From a bacterium (GTDB lineage Bacteria > Acidobacteriota > Thermoanaerobaculia > Thermoanaerobaculales > Sulfomarinibacteraceae): a DNA stretch of 64,000 bases. The notes under the pieces are model-generated. The model worked only from the letters and a program-made list of their open reading frames with translations. It was not told the DNA's origin and made no database searches. Each line of letters begins with the position of its first letter. Within the stretch, counting starts at the first letter, position 1. Positions 43,345 to 51,154 of this stretch are shown in pieces. The position numbers and the translations under genes were made by a program. The DNA lies in contig JAAESQ010000672.1 of assembly GCA_024229275.1 (NCBI GenBank), forward strand, positions 1 through 64,000, in the 5' to 3' direction.

Positions 43345-44223
43345 TCACAGATCGGGAAAGAAGCCCTCCAGGATCTCCTTCGTCGATGGCGCCGGCTTGC
43401 CGTCCATCGAGACTTCCTTCATCCGGTCGAGCTGCTCGACCAATGTTGGTGTCTGCACTTCGTACAACACGCCGGCGGTAAGAACGTCCGTTTCGCGTGT
43501 GTACTTCAGCGCGTTTGCGCGACGTGTCGGATCGTGATCCTCCGGAAGATAGGTGAGCTTCTCCTTCATCTCTTTGAACTGACCATCACCGAGCCACGTG
43601 ATGCACGGTGACATGACGTTGAGAAAAGAGAAGCCGTTGTGGCTGATGGCTTGGGTCACGAGCTCAACCAGGCCTTTCATGTCGCCCGAGAAACCGCGCC
43701 CGACCCAGGTTGCACCAGTCGACAGGGCGAGTTCGCACGGATCCACCGAAGGCTCTGGGTTACCCCAGTACGTCGACTTCGTCTTGTTGCCAGTCGGCGT
43801 TGTCGGTGCGGCTTGACCCTTGGTCAGGCCGTAGATCTCGTTGTCCATCAGGATGTAGGTGATATCCAGATTGCGTCGAGCCGTATGGATGAGATGGTTG
43901 CCACCAATGGCGAGGCCATCGCCGTCGCCGCCGACCGCGATTACCGTCAGCTCGGGACGCGCCACCTTGACTCCCGTGGCCAGGGGCAGAGCGCGACCAT
44001 GAACGCCGTTGAACCCGTAGGTGTCGACATACCCGGGCAGACGAGAAGAACAGCCGATACCGGACAGGATGACGGTGTTCCATGGCTCGATCTGCAGCTT
44101 GACCATCGCACGGTAGAGCGCGCTGACGACGCCGAAGTCGCCGCAGCCAGGGCACCACACCGGCTTCAGATCAGACTTATAGTCCTTGACCTTGAACTCG
44201 GTTTTCATGGTTTCGGTGCTCAT
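43345..44223 (-). CDS. korB: 2-oxoacid:ferredoxin oxidoreductase, beta subunit
   Basis: A 292-residue thiamine-diphosphate-binding beta subunit of the KorAB type. Cluster and TPP motifs are visible: WCPGCGDFG near residue 23, GIGCSSRLPGYV, and the TPP-phosphate motif GGDGDGLAIGGNH with a downstream MDNEIYGLTKGQ. It pairs with KorA, whose gene it overlaps by four bases. The complex oxidatively decarboxylates 2-oxoglutarate (or another 2-oxoacid) to acyl-CoA with reduction of ferredoxin; it is oxygen-sensitive and reversible in anaerobes. Substrate assignment is from family resemblance. Confidence 0.9.
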   Translation of the reverse strand: MSTETMKTEFKVKDYKSDLKPVWCPGCGDFGVVSALYRAMVKLQIEPWNTVILSGIGCSSRLPGYVDTYGFNGVHGRALPLATGVKVARPELTVIAVGGDGDGLAIGGNHLIHTARRNLDITYILMDNEIYGLTKGQAAPTTPTGNKTKSTYWGNPEPSVDPCELALSTGATWVGRGFSGDMKGLVELVTQAISHNGFSFLNVMSPCITWLGDGQFKEMKEKLTYLPEDHDPTRRANALKYTRETDVLTAGVLYEVQTPTLVEQLDRMKEVSMDGKPAPSTKEILEGFFPDL

Positions 44224-45995
44224 ACCAGAACCTCCCGCCTGAGGGCGCCCATCTCGAGCACCTTCTTAACCTTATCCTCAACCTCACCGACTGTGAGGTT
44301 CTTGCCGCCAGACCGCTTGTACACGTACGTGTGGCCTTCAGGCAGCTCGAGGAAGGTGCGTAGGTATTTGTAGAACTGCGCCGAGTAGCTGAGTTCCACC
44401 ACGATGATCTCCTTGCAGCTCGAAACGAACTCCTGGAACTCGTGGTAGGGGAATGGGTAGAGCAGTTGTGGCACGAAAGCGGCTACTTTCTCGCCGCGTC
44501 CATTGGCCTTGAGCACGGCCTCCTTGACCGGACCCTTTGATGAACCCCAGCAAATGATGCCGACATCCGCTCGCTCGGCTCCATAGCGGCGCACGAAGCT
44601 GTAGTTCGCGCGGACCTGACGAAGCTTGCGATAGCGCTTGTCGTTCATCTTCTCGTGCACGAGATACATTGAGGACGGTTTACCGAACTCGTCGTGCTCG
44701 AGACCGTTGGTCTGGTACTCGCCGCCCTTCATTCCAGGCCACGTCATCGGGGAGATGCCCGATCTTGTGTCCTTGTAGCGCTTGTAGTTATCAAGTTCAC
44801 CAATGCTCGGCACTTGGCGCCCGGTGACATCGTGATCGAGCGTGAGCATAGACAGCGTTTCGCGCCGTTGAGCGATGAACTGATCGGACAGAACAATGAC
44901 CGGTACCTGCGCTTCTTCAGCGATGTTGAAGGCAGCAACCGTCGCGTGGAAGCAATCCTCCACATCGGCTGGAGCGAGCACAACACGCGGAGCATCACCG
45001 TGGGAGCCCCAAAGAGCCTGCCACAGGTCTGATTGCTCACTCTTGGTGGGCAATCCCGTCGACGGTCCGCCACGCTGCACGTCAATGATCACCGCGGGAA
45101 TCTCGGCCATGGAGGCCAATCCCAACATTTCGGTCATGAGAGCGAGGCCCGGACCAGATGTCGCCGTCATTGACTTCACTCCGGCAAAGGAGCCGCCGAT
45201 TACGGCTCCGATGGCCGAGAGCTCGTCTTCTGTCTGAACGAGGTAGCCGCCTGTCTTTGGCATCCACTCGGACAGATAGTGAAGAATCTCAGACGATGGA
45301 GTGATCGGATAGCCGGCAAAAAACTTACAGCCGGCATGGAGCGCACCAACGGCCGAAGCTTCGTTGCCCGACATCAGCAACATCGGTTCCGACTCGACAT
45401 ACTGCATGCGTTTGCCGGTGGCGTGCTCGGCGAGCTTTACTGCATACTCGCTACCCGCGTCGAAGCCCTTGAGATTGACCTCGAGGACTTCCTTCTTCTT
45501 CTTGGCAAACCTCTTGATCACAGCTTTTCTCAACTGCTCCTTCGGAAGCTTGAAGAGTTCGCAGAGCAGACCCAGAGTAACGATGTTCTTCGCCAGGGTC
45601 GTGCCCGCCGCCTCCTTGGCAAGCTCGATGAAGGGAACGGGGACAAAGCGAACATCGGAGTTTCCGAGATCCACGTCCTCGAGGGGAGTTGTATCTGACT
45701 CTTCGTAGAGGACGACCGCATCCGAGGCCGCGATGATCTCCCCCCTGAAGCGTCCAAAATCGCTCCAGTTGAAAACCACCAACACCTCGATTTGATCGCC
45801 CTGGGCGAAGATGGGATCGGCACTCACACGGACCGTGCACGAGGATTCGCCTCCTCGAATTTGTGGGCCGTAGGCCTCGACCTTCATGACATGAAGTCCA
45901 TGACTCGCACCGGCTTGTGCGATCATGTCTCCCATTGTGATAACACCATCACCGCCCGAACCAACCATGGCTAGGGTGAGATCCCGAACCGGCAT
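44220..45995 (-). CDS. korA: 2-oxoacid:ferredoxin oxidoreductase, fused gamma-alpha subunit
   Basis: A 591-residue fusion. Residues 1-190 are the gamma domain (LAMVGSGGDGVITMGDMIAQ, YGPQIRGGESSC) and residues 205-590 the alpha domain (GNEASAVGALHAGCKFFAGY then TPSSEI, ATSGPGLALMTEM, GPSTGLPTKSEQSDL). The ATG follows GGGAGGACACTGAGC. Gamma-alpha fusion is common in KorA of Bacteroidetes, Acidobacteriota and actinobacteria. First gene of the two-gene operon; a Rex-like palindrome lies ~45-60 bases upstream of its start codon. Confidence 0.9.
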   Translation of the reverse strand: MPVRDLTLAMVGSGGDGVITMGDMIAQAGASHGLHVMKVEAYGPQIRGGESSCTVRVSADPIFAQGDQIEVLVVFNWSDFGRFRGEIIAASDAVVLYEESDTTPLEDVDLGNSDVRFVPVPFIELAKEAAGTTLAKNIVTLGLLCELFKLPKEQLRKAVIKRFAKKKKEVLEVNLKGFDAGSEYAVKLAEHATGKRMQYVESEPMLLMSGNEASAVGALHAGCKFFAGYPITPSSEILHYLSEWMPKTGGYLVQTEDELSAIGAVIGGSFAGVKSMTATSGPGLALMTEMLGLASMAEIPAVIIDVQRGGPSTGLPTKSEQSDLWQALWGSHGDAPRVVLAPADVEDCFHATVAAFNIAEEAQVPVIVLSDQFIAQRRETLSMLTLDHDVTGRQVPSIGELDNYKRYKDTRSGISPMTWPGMKGGEYQTNGLEHDEFGKPSSMYLVHEKMNDKRYRKLRQVRANYSFVRRYGAERADVGIICWGSSKGPVKEAVLKANGRGEKVAAFVPQLLYPFPYHEFQEFVSSCKEIIVVELSYSAQFYKYLRTFLELPEGHTYVYKRSGGKNLTVGEVEDKVKKVLEMGALRREVLV

Positions 45996-46038
45996 GCTCA
46001 GTGTCCTCCCTTCGCGGCATAGTGCCGCATTGCGAGAT

Positions 46039-46056
46039 TGTGAACCTGTTCACGTG
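46039..46056. promoter_or_regulatory. Rex-like operator upstream of korAB
   Basis: TTGTGAA-CCTG-TTCACGT matches the redox repressor Rex consensus TTGTGAA-N4-TTCACAA at 12 of 14 defined positions and contains a perfect GTGAAC/GTTCAC inverted repeat. NADH/NAD+ control of a ferredoxin-linked enzyme would make sense. No -35/-10 pair could be assigned with confidence. Confidence 0.45.
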
Positions 46057-46174
46057 AAAAGTCCATTAGGTTTGACAATCGAATTGCATTATTTTCGTGA
46101 AGCATTCAAGAACTCTTCAGAGCACTGCACAAAGCACCCTGCAGAAATACTCTCGACCACCCAAAAGGCTGCTT

Positions 46175-47470
46175 TTACGAAGCGAACTCCCTTTTATCCG
46201 TAGGCACCGACGACGGGTCATTCTCACTTGGCTTGTGGGCAATAATGGAGAAGTCCCGAGGCCCATTGAGGTGCTCGTCGAGCTTCTGAATGACCTCTCG
46301 GAGACGCTCATCCAATGGTTGTCCTGAATCGACCTCCAACCCGAGGGCTGCCTCGAGTCGCTGATCGTCCGGAAACGGATGAAGCAGTTCCACACGATCG
46401 ACAACGAAACCCGCAGCAACGAGGAACAGACGCAAGGTTTCCGCCGGTAGTGGACGAATGTGAGTCGGATCCAGCCAAAACTCATTGGCGCCGACCCTGA
46501 GAGTGTTCGGATTCGGGCTCTCGATCAAAATCACGCCGCCCGGCCTCAATATTCTCCTCGCCTCATTCAGAGTGAGCACGAGCTGGCGTGTGCTGAGGTG
46601 CTCGAACACATGAATTGCAGTGACGGATCCCAAGCTACCATCGCTCTCAGTGTGAATCGCGTCAATAAGATCACCCTCGACGACTTGCAGACCACGACGA
46701 CGGGCCGCAGCGGCGGTCGCCGGATCGTGTTCCACACCTCTGCTGCTGACCCCCGCTTCGCGCAGGAGTAGGAGAAGCTCGCCGCGACCACAACCAAGAT
46801 CGAGTACTGGGGCGGCATCCTTGAGTAGGTCGAGATACGGCCGAAGGCGATGCTGGATTTCTGACTCTGATCCCCTGAGTTTGCGAAACAGATCAGCATG
46901 GACTTCGGTCATCGCCTCAGCGAGGTTTTCTTCTGAAACGCCTTCAGAAGACGGCAACGGCAGCGGCTCTCGGGCCGCGACCCTTTCGAGTAGCGAGGCG
47001 TTCTCCTCGATTTGCCTCGTAAGCCGATCGATCAACGCATCGATTCGACCAACTGCGGCCGGCACAACGGCTCCACGGATTCGTGCCAGTTCCTCAACCT
47101 GACGCTCGAGATTCTCTTCAACGGCGCCGAGGCGATGCTCGACCGGCGGGATCCGATCCGCCTGCAGGCGTTGAATCTCTCTCTCGGCGCCCTGCAACTC
47201 TGCGTGAACGCTATGCAGATGAGCCTCAACCGCGTCGAAGCGCTTGTCGGCCTTCACCCGAGCCTCGAAAGCCGCTTCTTCCTTGATGCGGCTTTGGGCG
47301 ATGATCTGCTCGTGACGATCCAGGCCCGCATGAAGTTCGTTGAGCTGTTTCACGATTCGCCAAGGCAATAATGAGAGAAGGGCCTTCGCCATCTTGTGGT
47401 GCAGGCCCTTCTTCGAAACCGGTTTGTTTGCTCGGCTCGCTATCGGATCGACAGGTTCAGTGTCGCTCAC
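46175..47470 (-). CDS. Coiled-coil plus SAM-dependent methyltransferase protein
   Basis: About 431 residues from a GTG start with GGAGGGGAC before it. Residues ~40-190 are heptad-rich coiled coil (HAELQGAEREIQRLQ; VEENLERQVEELARI), followed by a class I methyltransferase domain (VLDLGCGRGELLLLLREAG, VVEGDLIDAI, VTAIHVFEHL, ILRPGGVILIESPNPNT). This layout resembles enzymes that cap or modify polysaccharide chains, where the coiled coil acts as a ruler, but no glycan genes are adjacent. It follows rplI by 91 bases and may be cotranscribed with the ribosomal genes. Confidence 0.8.
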   Translation of the reverse strand: MSDTEPVDPIASRANKPVSKKGLHHKMAKALLSLLPWRIVKQLNELHAGLDRHEQIIAQSRIKEEAAFEARVKADKRFDAVEAHLHSVHAELQGAEREIQRLQADRIPPVEHRLGAVEENLERQVEELARIRGAVVPAAVGRIDALIDRLTRQIEENASLLERVAAREPLPLPSSEGVSEENLAEAMTEVHADLFRKLRGSESEIQHRLRPYLDLLKDAAPVLDLGCGRGELLLLLREAGVSSRGVEHDPATAAAARRRGLQVVEGDLIDAIHTESDGSLGSVTAIHVFEHLSTRQLVLTLNEARRILRPGGVILIESPNPNTLRVGANEFWLDPTHIRPLPAETLRLFLVAAGFVVDRVELLHPFPDDQRLEAALGLEVDSGQPLDERLREVIQKLDEHLNGPRDFSIIAHKPSENDPSSVPTDKREFAS

Positions 47471-47561
47471 GTCCCCTCCGAGTCCGGATGGTTCGTTGGA
47501 TCGAGGTCAGACCTTCGAAAAAAGCCTTGGCGTGCGACAGTCGTTGACACTGTCAGAATTC

Positions 47562-48095
47562 CTATGCTTCTTCAGCCGGCTCCTCAGTATCGACGACAAC
47601 GTCACTGCTCTGGGCTGTCGGCTCCTCTTCGGTCTCCTCGACGTATTTCTCACCCGGTCGAACAACGGTCAATGGCAGGACAACGCGAACATCGCGATGA
47701 ATATGGACATTGACGTCAAACTTTCCGAGTTCCTTGATCGGGTTCTCCAACTGGACCCGACGACGATCGATCTCAAAGCCCTTCTCGGCGAGCTCCCGCG
47801 CGATATCCGCAGAAGTTACCGAACCGAAGAGAACGTCTTTCTCTCCGGCTCGTCGCTCGAAGTTGAGCGACACGCCGTGGAGACTTGCGGCAACCTTCTC
47901 AGCGGCTGAGTGTCGCTTGAGATCCATCTCTTCCCAATTCGCCTGGTCCTGCTCGAATTGCCGACGGTTGCCTGGCGAATCCGGATAGGCAAAGCCTTTC
48001 GGAATGAGAAAGTTGCGAGCGTAACCGGGACGAACGGTAACCGAGTCACCGCGCTCTCCCAGGTGTTCTACATGGTCGTTCAATATCACTTTCAT
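47562..48095 (-). CDS. rplI: Ribosomal protein bL9
   Basis: A 177-residue bL9. The start at 48095 (MKVILNDHVEHLGERGDSV) has GGAGGAAACTC upstream and overlaps the DUF2232 stop in a TCAT/ATGA arrangement; the longer track ORF is an artefact. The signature VRPGYARNFLIPKGFA is intact, followed by the long helix and the C-terminal domain. It has an acidic C-terminal tail (EETEEEPTAQSSDVVVDTEE) longer than E. coli L9 (149 residues). Part of the rpsF-rpsR-DUF2232-rplI cluster. Confidence 0.95.
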   Translation of the reverse strand: MKVILNDHVEHLGERGDSVTVRPGYARNFLIPKGFAYPDSPGNRRQFEQDQANWEEMDLKRHSAAEKVAASLHGVSLNFERRAGEKDVLFGSVTSADIARELAEKGFEIDRRRVQLENPIKELGKFDVNVHIHRDVRVVLPLTVVRPGEKYVEETEEEPTAQSSDVVVDTEEPAEEA

Positions 48096-49102
48096 GAGTT
48101 TCCTCCGCCTGTGTCCTTCCGAGGTCTGAGCCGATAGAAGCTGTCTACGATACCCAGCGCTGCAACCACAACGGGTATTGGCATTCGAAGACAGAGCAGG
48201 CCAAGTCCCCAACGGACAAACCACCCACGCCCAACCCAGCGCGCAAGGTGGGCCCGGATAATAGCCAATCCGTGAGCGAAATACAAGATCATGACTGTCA
48301 TCAGCAGGTTGATTGCGATCCAGCGCGGCGTTCCATCCAACAATAGGGTCCCGACGCCGGTTGCCACAAAGGCCCACGGAAGCATTTCGTCGCTCGAATA
48401 CTCCTCAAACGCCACGGCAGGAACCTTGAGACCCAGAATTGCCAATCGAGGGCGCACCCAGAACAAAATCAACACAAGGTAGCCTATTGGCACGCTAGGC
48501 ATGATCCATTTGAGAGAGGCCTCGAGTCGGTCGATTTCCCGGTAGAGTTCAGCCTTGGGAACGCCTGCGCTACCGGACATCTCGGCAATCTCGTCGAACG
48601 GACCTTGCATTACGGCAGCAGTGTAAGTGAGGGGATCTTCCGGAAGGGCCATCAACGCCACTACAAGTAGGCTAAGTGCTGCCATGAACGCACTGTTAAG
48701 CGCAATCCAACGTCCTTGACTCCATCCGTATCGAGACCACGCCTCGACACTGACCGCAGGGATGACCACAACGAACAGGTATGCCCCCAAGATCACAGCC
48801 CACGTGGCCCCTCCACCAGCGAGAATAACCACAATCAAGCCCGCTACGACCCAACTCCAGGCCATTGCAGTCGTTCGCCCGGCAGGCACCTGCTGCAGCA
48901 CTGGAATCAGAGCGAGCGGAGCGACAAGCAGTCCAAATCCGGGCAGCACGACAAGGCTGGCTGCAAGAGCCAACGACGCCACACCCGCCACGCCGGCACT
49001 GAGCCGGCGAGGAGGGGGCTTCACCGATTCTCGGTGTTCGAGTTCAGCCTGAGGCTGGGCGTCTGGTTCCACTGTGGCGGCCCTTCGTCGGTGGCTGGTC
49101 AA
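48092..49102 (-). CDS. DUF2232 (YybS-like) membrane protein
   Basis: About 336 residues with a polar N-terminal ~35 residues, then about eight hydrophobic helices (SLALAASLVVLPGFGLLVAPLAL region; WVVAGLIVVILAGGGATWAV region; LLMTVMILYFAHGLAII region). DUF2232 proteins are regularly encoded between rpsR and rplI in several phyla, which this position confirms. Their function is unknown, perhaps ECF-transporter-S-like. Overlaps rplI by four bases. Confidence 0.75.
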   Translation of the reverse strand: MTSHRRRAATVEPDAQPQAELEHRESVKPPPRRLSAGVAGVASLALAASLVVLPGFGLLVAPLALIPVLQQVPAGRTTAMAWSWVVAGLIVVILAGGGATWAVILGAYLFVVVIPAVSVEAWSRYGWSQGRWIALNSAFMAALSLLVVALMALPEDPLTYTAAVMQGPFDEIAEMSGSAGVPKAELYREIDRLEASLKWIMPSVPIGYLVLILFWVRPRLAILGLKVPAVAFEEYSSDEMLPWAFVATGVGTLLLDGTPRWIAINLLMTVMILYFAHGLAIIRAHLARWVGRGWFVRWGLGLLCLRMPIPVVVAALGIVDSFYRLRPRKDTGGGNS

Positions 49103-49129
49103 CGAATCCCGCTGCCGACGAATCGGCTC

Positions 49130-49363
49130 CTACTCACCCACGTAGGGAAGCAGCGCCATGTGTCGCGCTCGCTTGATGGCGCGTGCGAGCTTGTGTTGAA
49201 ACGCCGGTCGCGTCCCTGTCACTCGACGGGGCAGGATCTTCCCGTTGGTCGGCGTGTACTCACGCAGAAGGTCCATGTTCTTGTAGTCGATGTAGTGGAT
49301 TTTCTCGACCGTGAAGCGGCAAATTTTGACTCGGCGACGAAACTTTCTCTTCTGATGACCCAT
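49130..49363 (-). CDS. rpsR: Ribosomal protein bS18
   Basis: A 77-residue bS18 with the family core [15 protein letters not shown] and [15 protein letters not shown], ending [18 protein letters not shown]. Only one of the zinc-ligand cysteines remains, so it is the zinc-free type. 12 bases downstream of rpsF, with no ssb between them. Confidence 0.95.
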   Translation of the reverse strand: MGHQKRKFRRRVKICRFTVEKIHYIDYKNMDLLREYTPTNGKILPRRVTGTRPAFQHKLARAIKRARHMALLPYVGE

Positions 49364-49375
49364 CGCTTCTACTCC

Positions 49376-49765
49376 CTAGCTGCTGGCGTCATCGGCCTTG
49401 GCTTTTGCCTCGGCCTTCGCCGCCTTCTTGGCAGCCTTCGCCTGCAGTAGGCGATCCGTTTTCTGTTGACGCTTCATCTCACGATCCAGATTCAGAATCA
49501 GCGACCGCATTACAACATCGTTCGTCCGCAGTTCGAAATTGAGATCGGTCAGTGCCTGTCCGTCAACCTCAAACTTCCAGAAGTGGTAGACGCCGTAAGT
49601 CCTCTTCTTGATCGGATAGGCGAGACGTCGACGACCCCTGGCATCCTTTTCTACGACGATTCCTTTGCGATCGGTGATGACTTTTTCGAGGCGATCCAGA
49701 GCGGTTGCTTCGTCGTCTGGTCCTGCCTCGGGGTCCATCATGACCCCCAGCTCGTACAGTGGCAT
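49376..49765 (-). CDS. rpsF: Ribosomal protein bS6
   Basis: A 129-residue bS6 (YELGVMMDPEAG at the start; RRRLAYPIKKRTYGVYHFWKF in the core) with an Ala/Lys-rich C-terminal tail (AKAAKKAAKAEAKAKADD). GAGAGGAGGAAACA precedes the ATG. First gene of the ribosomal operon, behind a sigma70-type promoter and a leader hairpin that may be the S6:S18 autoregulatory element. Confidence 0.95.
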   Translation of the reverse strand: MPLYELGVMMDPEAGPDDEATALDRLEKVITDRKGIVVEKDARGRRRLAYPIKKRTYGVYHFWKFEVDGQALTDLNFELRTNDVVMRSLILNLDREMKRQQKTDRLLQAKAAKKAAKAEAKAKADDASS

Positions 49766-49819
49766 TGTTTCCTCCTCTCGGCCTTCGGCCCCAATCTCGC
49801 TGGATGGGGGCGAGGAGCT

Positions 49820-49877
49820 GGTTCCTCCCCGGTCAGACCGGGAGCCGGTATTGTACTCGAAAGCTCTCGAAAGGCAA
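49820..49877 (-). promoter_or_regulatory. rpsF promoter and 5'-leader hairpin (possible S6:S18 element)
   Basis: On the minus strand, TTGCCT (49877-49872), 16 bases, then TACAAT (49855-49850). The predicted start near 49843 places a bulged hairpin (49820-49846; core CCCGGT-CTG-ACCGGG with GAA and G bulges) at the beginning of the leader. S6:S18 autoregulation through such leaders is known in many bacteria; the precise CCG-bulge consensus was not verified. Confidence 0.4.
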
Positions 49878-49913
49878 GCGTTTGCTCTTCAGTGGCCTTC
49901 AGTCCACACAAGT

Positions 49914-50981
49914 TCACCGCAACCCGGATGGATATCCATCCGGTGGGTGGTCGTAATCAACGCCGGATTCCCCTTCAATGACGTTTCCCATCGGGAAGCC
50001 CGGGCAGTCATTCTCGCGCAACGTTTTCAACACGCGCTCCAAGTGTTTGGCCTCGACGATGAGGACCATTCCGACTCCAAGATTGAAGGTTCGCCACAAA
50101 TCGTTCTCTGGAACACGCCCTTTTTCGGCCAGGAGACGGAACACCGCCGGCACATCCCAGGCGCCGACTTTGACCACAGCGCGACAGTTGTCTGGCATGA
50201 CCCTGGGGAGGTTATCTGTGATCCCTCCGCCCGTGATATGCGCGATGCCGCGAACAAGCCGAGCCTCTATCAACGGCCAAACCGGTTCGAGATAGCACTT
50301 GTGAACCGCCAGCAACTCCTCACCGACACTGCGCCCAAGTTCCGGCACCTGATCGTCAACTGAGTATCCGAGCTTGTCTAGGAGCACCAACCGCGCTAGC
50401 GAGTAACCGTTGGTGTGCAATCCTGTTGACGGCAAACCAACGAGAATGTTGCCCGGACGAACTTGAGAGCCATCGAGAAGCTTTTTGCGGTCTGCAATAC
50501 CAACGATGAATCCGGCAAGGTCGTACTCTTCGTCGGAATAGAAGCCCGGCATTTCAGCAGTCTCTCCACCGAGTAAGGCCACGCCTGCCTCACGACATGC
50601 TGTGGCAACGCCACCAATGACCTCAGCTGCCATCCCCGGTTCGAGCTGGCCGGTCGCAAGATAGTCGAGAAAGAAAAGGGGACGGGCGCCCTGCACCAGA
50701 ATGTCGTTGATGCAATGATTCACGAGATCCTGCCCCACCGTTCCATGACGCCCAGTGAGAAAAGCGACCTTGAGCTTGGTGCCGACTCCGTCGGCTGAAG
50801 CCACCATGATCGGTTCTTTCAAATCCTTCGGCACTCGGAACATCCCCCCGAACGCGCCTTGGTCGGAGAGAACGCCATCTGTGTAGGTGGCACGCACAAG
50901 GTTCTTGACTCCCTCCAACGCTTTGTCCTGAGCATCGATATCGACTCCGGCCTCACGATAGGTGGTCACTGGGCCCTCCAT
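49914..50981 (-). CDS. purM: Phosphoribosylformylglycinamidine cyclo-ligase (AIR synthetase)
   Basis: Purine synthesis step five: ATP-dependent ring closure of FGAM to AIR. About 355 residues from the ATG at 50981 (TTYREAGVDIDAQDKALEG), the standard length; the 73 earlier codons of the track ORF run across the purL promoter region. Hallmarks: MVASADGVGTKLKVAF, VNHCINDILVQGARPLFFLDY, LLGGETAEMPGFY and AHITGGGITDNLPR. Divergent from purL, which makes its substrate, with ~170 bases between starts. Confidence 0.95.
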   Translation of the reverse strand: MEGPVTTYREAGVDIDAQDKALEGVKNLVRATYTDGVLSDQGAFGGMFRVPKDLKEPIMVASADGVGTKLKVAFLTGRHGTVGQDLVNHCINDILVQGARPLFFLDYLATGQLEPGMAAEVIGGVATACREAGVALLGGETAEMPGFYSDEEYDLAGFIVGIADRKKLLDGSQVRPGNILVGLPSTGLHTNGYSLARLVLLDKLGYSVDDQVPELGRSVGEELLAVHKCYLEPVWPLIEARLVRGIAHITGGGITDNLPRVMPDNCRAVVKVGAWDVPAVFRLLAEKGRVPENDLWRTFNLGVGMVLIVEAKHLERVLKTLRENDCPGFPMGNVIEGESGVDYDHPPDGYPSGLR

Positions 50982-51154
50982 TTCCGGCGCTTGCCTGATC
51001 CAAAACACAACTCTATACGCCGTACTTTCCTGGGCCGTCACCATAGCCTTTGGTGCGATTCGAGACAAGTAAGAGTCGACTTTATGTCCGTGAATCGCTG
51101 ACTTCGAGAACTCCGCACTGGCGTAGAACGCACGTTCTTGATACAAACTGGTCC

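Noticed and set aside
47562-48377. 271-aa L9 ORF with a long N-terminal extension
   Set aside because: The extra residues overlap the DUF2232 gene in another frame; the L9 start MKVIL at 48095 has a strong ribosome site.
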